From Bacteroidales bacterium (GTDB taxonomy: Bacteria > Bacteroidota > Bacteroidia > Bacteroidales > UBA3824): a DNA stretch of 7,958 nt. The translations under genes were made by a program, and so were the position numbers. The first letter of the stretch is position 1. The number at the start of each line of letters is the position of its first letter. The stretch is from the NCBI GenBank assembly GCA_017645985.1, contig JAGCNK010000210.1:1-7958 (forward strand). The letters run 5' to 3'. A model generated the notes under the pieces. The model had not been told where the DNA came from and ran no database searches. It saw only the letters and a program-made list of their open reading frames with translations. Below, one piece after another: positions 6,519 through 7,958 of the stretch.

Positions 6519-6568
6519 CAAAAAATAATCCAAGTTGTATTCGATTTTGGGATTTTTTTTGAAAAAAT

Positions 6569-7723
6569 TTATTTCTCCACATTAATCACCACCATCTCGG
6601 GGCGGGCGGTGGTGCGGATGGGTGGGCCCCAGGTGCCGTAGCCGGCTGAAACGTAGTATTGCGTGTTGCCGCGGCGGTGCTGTCCAAACGAACATTCGTA
6701 GATGTGCGAGGTGAGGAAATTCAAGGGCCAGAGCTGTCCGTGGTGGGTGTGTCCCGAGAGCTGAAGGTCGATGCTGTTTTGCTCGGCTTCTTCAAGATTG
6801 TAGGGCTGATGGTCGATAACGATGGAGTAGTCGTTGCGGTTGATATTTTCTATAATGTCAGACAGTTGCTGGCGACCGCCTACACCTTTGTAATGAAATC
6901 GTGATGAGTGGTCTTCACGACCAACCAATGTAACTCCGAGGGGCAATTGTGCCAATGAGTCGCGCAGCACCGTAACGCCGTTTTTTTCAAGAAATTCGTC
7001 GGCAACAAAGGCATTGCCAATCCACTCGTGGTTGCCATTTACGGCAAAGACTCCGTAGCGTGTTTTTATTGTGCGGAGTATCGAGTCGGCGCGGCTTTGC
7101 AGCACGGGCTGAGGGTCGCCGTCAAAAAAGTCGCCTGCAATTACCACAAAATCAGCGTCTTCGGCGTTGATGCGGTTGGCAAGTCTGCTGAAATATCTGT
7201 CGCTGTTTACTACGCCTAAATGTATGTCGCTGAGTAATATGAATTTAAACTGACGCTCTATTAGCTTTTCAGTTTTGTATGTGATTTCTCGGCGTGTGGG
7301 ATTCTTGGCGTTGAAATATCCTATGATGAGTATCAATGCGCACACTATTCCGCCTACTATGGCAAAAAGTTCCGCCTTGGTGTCACCGGGACGGTATCTA
7401 AATGTAAGCCAGTCTGCCTTGAATGTCAGGGCGTTGACTATTCTTGCAAAGTCTATCACGCTGAATATCAAAAACAGGTAAAGCGCGGCTGCGAGAAGCC
7501 AGTTGCCGGTGATGGTAAACGGGTAGGAGAGTGCAAGGTGGTTTCGTTGTAGGGCAAATCCCAAAAAGAAACTCGCGCACAACACTATATATAATATGCG
7601 CACCGCTATGCCCCAGCCGGTGTTGGCAAGCGGCATAGCGCAGCGCATACGCATATAGATGTAAAAACACGCTCCGATATAGAGCAATCCGAAGAATAAT
7701 ACTATAAACGGCATTTGTTTCAT
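6569..7723 (-). CDS. Membrane-anchored metallophosphoesterase (YkuE/YaeI-like)
   Basis: A complete 384-residue protein. The N-terminal part has four hydrophobic segments (about 5-24, 41-58, 74-92, 118-137), followed by a calcineurin-like phosphoesterase domain from about 158 to 384. All metal-binding motifs are present: SDIHLG (D166, H168), GDFFDGD (D198), GNHEW (N231, H232), H305 in DHQP, and GHTHHGQ (H325, H327). It should be an active dinuclear metal phosphodiesterase or pyrophosphatase. The arrangement fits the YkuE/YaeI-type group seen widely in Bacteroidota; the substrate is unknown, and a lipid-linked or envelope phosphate ester is a reasonable guess given the anchor. Even TM number puts both ends on one side; basic loops after TM1 and TM3 suggest that the catalytic domain faces the periplasm, though this is uncertain. 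It starts 10 bp after the transporter stop codon, indicating co-transcription. No clear terminator follows. Confidence 0.87.
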   Translation of the reverse strand: MKQMPFIVLFFGLLYIGACFYIYMRMRCAMPLANTGWGIAVRILYIVLCASFFLGFALQRNHLALSYPFTITGNWLLAAALYLFLIFSVIDFARIVNALTFKADWLTFRYRPGDTKAELFAIVGGIVCALILIIGYFNAKNPTRREITYKTEKLIERQFKFILLSDIHLGVVNSDRYFSRLANRINAEDADFVVIAGDFFDGDPQPVLQSRADSILRTIKTRYGVFAVNGNHEWIGNAFVADEFLEKNGVTVLRDSLAQLPLGVTLVGREDHSSRFHYKGVGGRQQLSDIIENINRNDYSIVIDHQPYNLEEAEQNSIDLQLSGHTHHGQLWPLNFLTSHIYECSFGQHRRGNTQYYVSAGYGTWGPPIRTTARPEMVVINVEK

Positions 7724-7733
7724 TATTAATGGT

Positions 7734-7958
7734 TTATTGAACGCCTTTCATCATCTTTTTGAGCATAGGGCAGAGGGCGAACAGCAAAATAGAAGCCGCG
7801 CCTGCCATCACTGCAAAGAGCGTGAAGAATTCTGTAAGGTTGGAAATCTCAAATCCGAGAAACGACTTAGCCTCGCCGTTTGCGCCCGGAAGCAATGTTG
7901 CCAATTTTCCAGCCATAATGTTAGATGCGGCGTTGCTCATAAACCATACACCCATCAA
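7734..7958 (-). CDS. POT-family di/tripeptide transporter, C-terminal fragment
   Basis: Only the last 74 or so codons are in the window; the gene runs in from the right edge, and the first visible codon (TTG) is internal rather than a start. The visible part begins with MGVWFMSNAASNIMAGKLA, which matches the conserved start of the penultimate helix in proton-dependent oligopeptide transporters (POT/PTR2), then a short loop, a last helix at about 42-64 of the fragment, and a basic KKMMKGVQ tail. Members import di- and tripeptides with protons across the inner membrane. The stop lies 10 bp from the metallophosphoesterase start, so the two are probably one transcript. A more general MFS assignment is the fallback, as only the last two helices can be seen. 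Confidence 0.75.
   Translation of the reverse strand: MMGVWFMSNAASNIMAGKLATLLPGANGEAKSFLGFEISNLTEFFTLFAVMAGAASILLFALCPMLKKMMKGVQ

Overview
The window looks like an ordinary chromosomal segment of a member of the Bacteroidota, probably the order Bacteroidales. The evidence is TAnnTTTG-type -7 boxes (TATATTTG, TAATTTTG, TATATTTG) upstream of genes, no Shine-Dalgarno sequences before the start codons, and a gene set typical of that phylum: a secreted CGWC thioredoxin-like protein, a secreted SUMF1-type protein, a SPOR-like periplasmic protein and a CHASE4-HAMP-SpoIIE phosphatase. Base composition is even across the genes. There are no RNA genes, transposases, integrases or CRISPR arrays. Genus cannot be told from the sequence alone.

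Layout. Bases 1-1719 hold two minus-strand genes for exported proteins. One is a thioredoxin-fold protein that runs off the left edge and has a second, active-site-less thioredoxin-like repeat. Upstream of it is a SUMF1/FGE-fold protein that lacks the formylglycine-generating cysteines. An intrinsic terminator lies between them. A 114-bp divergent intergenic region with a good -7 box then leads into two plus-strand genes. The first is a PLP-dependent O-acetylhomoserine sulfhydrylase-type enzyme (1834-3120, methionine/homocysteine synthesis). The second is a periplasmic helical, TPR-like and SPOR-like protein (3187-4242) with its own predicted promoter and a strong terminator. Bases 4309-4526 are a T-rich non-coding stretch containing a degenerate minisatellite with a 29-bp unit. 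From 4527 to the right edge three genes lie on the minus strand: a membrane CHASE4-HAMP-coiled-coil-PP2C phosphatase with its own promoter, a membrane-anchored metallophosphoesterase, and, 10 bp upstream of that, the C-terminal end of a POT-type peptide transporter.

The genes do not form one pathway. Most are envelope or sensory housekeeping functions, each with its own promoter or terminator; only the transporter and the metallophosphoesterase look co-transcribed. I found no convincing new biological system. The points most worth a second look are the tandem thioredoxin with one dead active site, the catalytically dead FGE-fold protein, the cysteine-rich extracytoplasmic sensor domain of the phosphatase, the 29-bp repeat cluster, and a promoter that fixes the phosphatase start codon.
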